Of a stretch of 64,000 nucleotides of DNA, positions 61,863 through 64,000 are shown piece after piece (positions within the stretch are counted from its first letter, which is position 1; each line of letters starts with the position of its first letter). Origin of the DNA: Microbacterium sp. VKM Ac-2923 (GTDB lineage Bacteria > Actinomycetota > Actinomycetes > Actinomycetales > Microbacteriaceae). The notes beneath the pieces were generated by a model. That model ran no database searches and was not told where the DNA came from. It was given only the letters and a program-made list of their open reading frames with translations. Location of the stretch: contig NZ_JALGRP010000007.1 of NCBI RefSeq assembly GCF_022815605.1, forward strand, positions 70,482 through 134,481. Direction: 5' to 3'. A program made the position numbers and the translations under genes.

Positions 61863-62678
61863 ATGCCGACGCTCGCCGTGAACGGCATCGACCTCGCCTA
61901 CGAGGTGCACGGTGCCGGACCGCTCGTCGTGCTCGTGATGGGCACGGGCGCGCCGGGAAGCGTCTGGCGCGCGCATCAGGTGCCCGCGCTGGTCGATGCC
62001 GGCTACCGCGTGGTCACCGTCGACAATCGGGGCATCAGCCCGGTCCCCGGCCAGACCGATCGCTTCTGCCCTCCGATCGAGGTCGCCGATCTCGTCGGTG
62101 ACCTGGCCGGCCTCATCGCGCACCTCGGCGGTCCCGCGCACGTGGTGGGTACGTCGCTCGGGGCGCGAGTGGTGCAAGAGCTCGCCCTCGCCCACCCGGG
62201 ATCGGTGCGGCGGGTCGTCGCGATGGGCGCGCACGCCCGCGTCGACGACGCCGGACTGCTGCTCACCGCCGGCGAGCGGCAGCTGTTCGACGACGAGATC
62301 GTGCTGCCCGCCGCCTACCAGGCGGCGATAAGTGCGCAGCTCAACCTGTCGCCCGCGACGTTGCGCGATACGGAGCGCGTCCGTGACTGGCGCGACATCC
62401 TGGAGTACTCCGCCGCGCCCATCTCGTCAGGCGAGCGCGGCCAGCTCGGTGCGAGCGAACGCCTCGGCGACCGCTCCGACGCCTATCGCGGCATCCGAGC
62501 CCCTCTGCTGGCGATCGGTTTCGCCGATGACCGCATGACGCCTCCGCACCTGGCCCGCGAGGTCGCCGCGCTCGTGCCCGGCGCGCGGTACGCCGAGGTG
62601 CCCGACGCCGGCCACTACGGCTATCTCGAGCGGCCCGACGAGGTCAATCGCCTGGTCCTCGACTTCTTCGCGGAGTGA
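61863..62678 (+). CDS. Alpha/beta-hydrolase
   Basis: Alpha/beta-hydrolase fold protein of 271 aa. The nucleophile elbow is G-T-S-L-G-A near residue 97, the acidic residue is probably in G-F-A-D-D-R near residue 223, and the His is in G-H-Y-G-Y-L-E near residue 250. Lid and oxyanion region begin with V-M-G-T-G-A-P-G. No signal peptide is seen, so it is cytoplasmic. It starts 3 bases after the carrier-protein stop and is cotranscribed with the NRPS. It could act as an editing thioesterase for misloaded carriers or as an esterase that opens the ferric siderophore for iron release. It does not look like a typical type II TE (G-H-S-M-G), so I leave the role open. Confidence 0.75.
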   Translation: MPTLAVNGIDLAYEVHGAGPLVVLVMGTGAPGSVWRAHQVPALVDAGYRVVTVDNRGISPVPGQTDRFCPPIEVADLVGDLAGLIAHLGGPAHVVGTSLGARVVQELALAHPGSVRRVVAMGAHARVDDAGLLLTAGERQLFDDEIVLPAAYQAAISAQLNLSPATLRDTERVRDWRDILEYSAAPISSGERGQLGASERLGDRSDAYRGIRAPLLAIGFADDRMTPPHLAREVAALVPGARYAEVPDAGHYGYLERPDEVNRLVLDFFAE

Positions 62679-62772
62679 CCCGCCGCGTGCCCGGGCGTGC
62701 CGGCCCACGAACGTCGGAGGGTCGCGCGCTACCGGGCTCCGTCTTCGGAGGGTGTTCGCCCGCGCCGGGTGC

Positions 62773-63594
62773 TCAGCCGACGGGCGCGGTGACCCCGTCG
62801 AGCAGCGCGCGCAGCGCGTCGGCGCCGCGCTGGGCGACCTCGCCCACGGGCAACGCGCGGTACGAGGGGTTGAAGATCTCCAGCGACACCGGGCCGTCGT
62901 ACCCCGAGGCCAGCACGGCGCCGACGGGGGAGTCGAGGTCGAACTCTCCCTCCCCGGGGAAGCAGCGGTGGTTGCGGCTCCACTGGATGAGCTCCAGCGA
63001 CAGCAGCGGGGCGTCGGCGAGCTGGAGGAAGCCGACCTTCGATGACGGGATGCCGGCGAGAGCCGCCGCATCTTCCCCTCCGGCCAGCAGGTGGAAGGTG
63101 TCGATGACGAGCGAGACGTTGTCGCGCGACACCGCACGAACGACCTCCCACGCATCGGCGACCGAGGCGATGTGCGTGCCCCAGCACAGGGCTTCGAACA
63201 TCACGGCCATGCCGTGGGCGGCGGCGTCGTCGGCGAGGGCGCTCACCTGCGCGATCGAGAGGTCGCGGTCGTCGATCGCGTCGGCGTCGGTGTTCGAAAC
63301 CACGAGGATCGCCTCGGTTCCCAGGCGCTGCATGGTCGACAGCTCGCTGCGCAACCGCTGCCGCACCGTGGCGAACTCTTCGGGCGCGACCCCCTCGGCG
63401 CGGCGGAACGGCTGGTACAGATCGATGCTCAACCCGGCGTCGGCGCAGCGCAGCGCGCACTCCTCGGGCGTCATGCCCGAGCCGGTGAGGTCGGCATCGA
63501 GCAGCTCGATCCCGTCGAAGCCGGCGGCCGAGATGGCGGCGATCTTCTCCTCCAGGCTGCCGCCCAGAGATACGGTCGCCATGCTCGTCTTCAT
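62773..63594 (-). CDS. 3-Dehydroshikimate dehydratase, QuiC/AsbF-type TIM barrel
   Basis: Metal-dependent TIM-barrel enzyme (273 aa) of the sugar-phosphate isomerase-like superfamily. It matches the dehydroshikimate dehydratase pattern closely: M-A-T-V-S-L-G-G-S-L-E-E-K, G-F-D-G-I-E-L, I-D-L-Y-Q-P-F-R, L-V-V-S-N-T, F-E-A-L-C-W-G, V-I-D-T-F-H, F-L-Q-L-A-D-A-P, W-S-R-N-H-R-C-F-P-G-E-G-E-F-D and S-L-E-I-F-N. The metal ligands Glu, Asp, Gln and Glu are in these motifs. The product is 3,4-dihydroxybenzoate (protocatechuate), made by AsbF for petrobactin. ATG at 63594 is the start; the frame runs further up. An iron box lies 41 bases upstream, so this is siderophore-linked rather than catabolic. 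Other sugar isomerase functions are unlikely given the motif match. Confidence 0.85.
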   Translation of the reverse strand: MKTSMATVSLGGSLEEKIAAISAAGFDGIELLDADLTGSGMTPEECALRCADAGLSIDLYQPFRRAEGVAPEEFATVRQRLRSELSTMQRLGTEAILVVSNTDADAIDDRDLSIAQVSALADDAAAHGMAVMFEALCWGTHIASVADAWEVVRAVSRDNVSLVIDTFHLLAGGEDAAALAGIPSSKVGFLQLADAPLLSLELIQWSRNHRCFPGEGEFDLDSPVGAVLASGYDGPVSLEIFNPSYRALPVGEVAQRGADALRALLDGVTAPVG

Positions 63595-63634
63595 AGCCTG
63601 CCCTGTCCGTCCGTCGCCCTGGTCGATATAAGAA

Positions 63635-63653
63635 TTAGCATAGCCTGTCCTTA
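63635..63653. promoter_or_regulatory. Iron box between the dehydratase and PPTase genes
   Basis: TTAGCATAGCCTGTCCTTA matches the IdeR consensus at 14 of 19 and lies in the divergent region, so it may control both genes. Confidence 0.65.
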
Positions 63654-63678
63654 CTTTCACGGGAAGAACGGGACCCGG

Positions 63679-63771
63679 ATGCCGGAGGAAGCACGAATGC
63701 CGACGAGACAGAGCGGATGCCGCGGCCCCGGCCTCGCACGCGTCCTCGGTGACGGCGGGGGTGCACGGTGA
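63679..63771 (+). CDS. Possible 30-codon leader ORF before the PPTase gene
   Basis: An ATG at 63679, 26 bases after the iron box and preceded by GGGAAG, opens a 30-aa frame rich in Arg and Gly. Its TGA overlaps the GTG of the PPTase gene as GTGA, which would couple translation. The peptide resembles nothing I know. It may be chance. Confidence 0.25.
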   Translation: MPEEARMPTRQSGCRGPGLARVLGDGGGAR

Positions 63772-64000
63772 CCGGCTTCGCCGCGCTTCTCCCCGCCGGG
63801 GTGATCGTCGAGGAGACGAGGGTCGAGGCGGCCGTCGACGCTCTCTTCCCCGCCGAGTACGCCGCCGTCGCCGGCGCCGTTGCGTCGCGCGTCGCCGAGT
63901 TCACGACCGGCCGTGCGTGCGCGCATCGGGCGCTGGCACGGCTCGGTGTCGCGGCCGTGCCGATCGTCCCCGGGCCGCACCGTGAGCCGGTGTGGCCCGA
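63768..64000 (+). CDS. 4'-Phosphopantetheinyl transferase, partial (EntD/Sfp type)
   Basis: Enzyme that attaches the CoA-derived arm to carrier proteins; here the activator for the NRPSs and the aryl carrier. The gene is cut by the window end after 77 codons. The visible part shows the N-terminal family pattern: L-F-P-A-E-Y-A-A-V, then S-R-V-A-E-F-T-T-G-R-A-C-A-H-R-A-L-A-R-L-G, P-I-V-P-G and R-E-P-V-W-P, which is characteristic of EntD-like PPTases. GTG at 63768 is the best start because the frame is closed upstream by a stop at 63750. The catalytic acidic residues lie beyond the window. It is transcribed away from the dehydratase gene. Confidence 0.85.
   Translation, partial: MTGFAALLPAGVIVEETRVEAAVDALFPAEYAAVAGAVASRVAEFTTGRACAHRALARLGVAAVPIVPGPHREPVWP

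Noticed and set aside
19826..63600. 2,3-dihydroxybenzoate or salicylate siderophore
   Set aside because: No isochorismate synthase, isochorismatase or DHB dehydrogenase genes are in the window and the ligase lacks the Asn typical of those substrates. Genes elsewhere in the genome could still change this.
1..64000. CRISPR arrays, tRNA or rRNA genes, prophage or intact insertion sequences
   Set aside because: I looked for spaced direct repeats, clover-leaf arms, integrases and transposases and saw none; the tandem repeat at 2341-2481 has no spacers.

Overview
The window is very GC-rich with dense gene packing, frequent GTG starts, ATGA/GTGA stop-start overlaps and DtxR/IdeR-type iron boxes. 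The order rpsF-ssb-rpsR-rplI followed by dnaB is typical of Actinobacteria near the chromosomal origin. Gene style and the secreted/ABC gene set suggest a Microbacteriaceae member, most likely Microbacterium; the genus is an inference from style, not from a database match.

Layout. 1-2.2 kb: the ribosomal protein/SSB operon, flanked on both sides by copies of a 67-bp palindromic repeat. 3.0-5.5 kb: a polar amino acid ABC importer. 5.7-6.2 kb: a small secreted protein on the minus strand. 6.4-8.2 kb: a DnaA-box cluster and dnaB. 8.2-12.6 kb: an accessory block with a methyltransferase and a MarR-controlled drug-exporter-like operon. 12.9-17.0 kb: a ferric-siderophore importer (minus strand). 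17.3-19.6 kb: a duplicated AraC-type regulator and IdeR. 19.8 kb to the window end: a large siderophore biosynthesis and export locus that continues past the edge.

The siderophore locus is the main finding. It encodes an amino acid N-hydroxylase, MbtH, PanD, a DhbE/EntE-like aryl-acid ligase, two formyltransferase-family proteins, a siderophore reductase-type protein and a strikingly asymmetric ABC exporter pair. These are followed by a 2098-aa NRPS (A-T-C-A-T-degenerate C), an 8499-aa NRPS (C-A-T-C-A-T-E-C-A-T-C-A-T-C-A-T-C-X-C-A-T-E-TE), an EntB-like carrier protein, an alpha/beta hydrolase, a QuiC/AsbF-type 3-dehydroshikimate dehydratase and a PPTase cut by the window end. Six iron-box-like 19-mers sit in front of its transcription units and of the importer/regulator units.

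How the parts fit (inference from residues read by eye). The dehydratase should make 3,4-dihydroxybenzoate. The EntE-like ligase, in which the Asn that recognises 2-hydroxy aryl acids is Ser, would load it on the free carrier, and the EntF-like first C domain of the giant NRPS would join it to Ser. The hydroxylase plus a formyltransferase would make formyl-hydroxyornithine for the first A domain of the small NRPS (code DINYWGGIGK). PanD would make beta-alanine for its second A domain (V-D at the amino-anchoring positions). The giant NRPS is predicted to add Ser, D-Ser, three identical basic residues and a last hydroxyornithine-like D-residue before thioesterase release. A mixed 3,4-catecholate/hydroxamate siderophore with beta-alanine is therefore proposed; how the two NRPS chains are joined is not clear from sequence.
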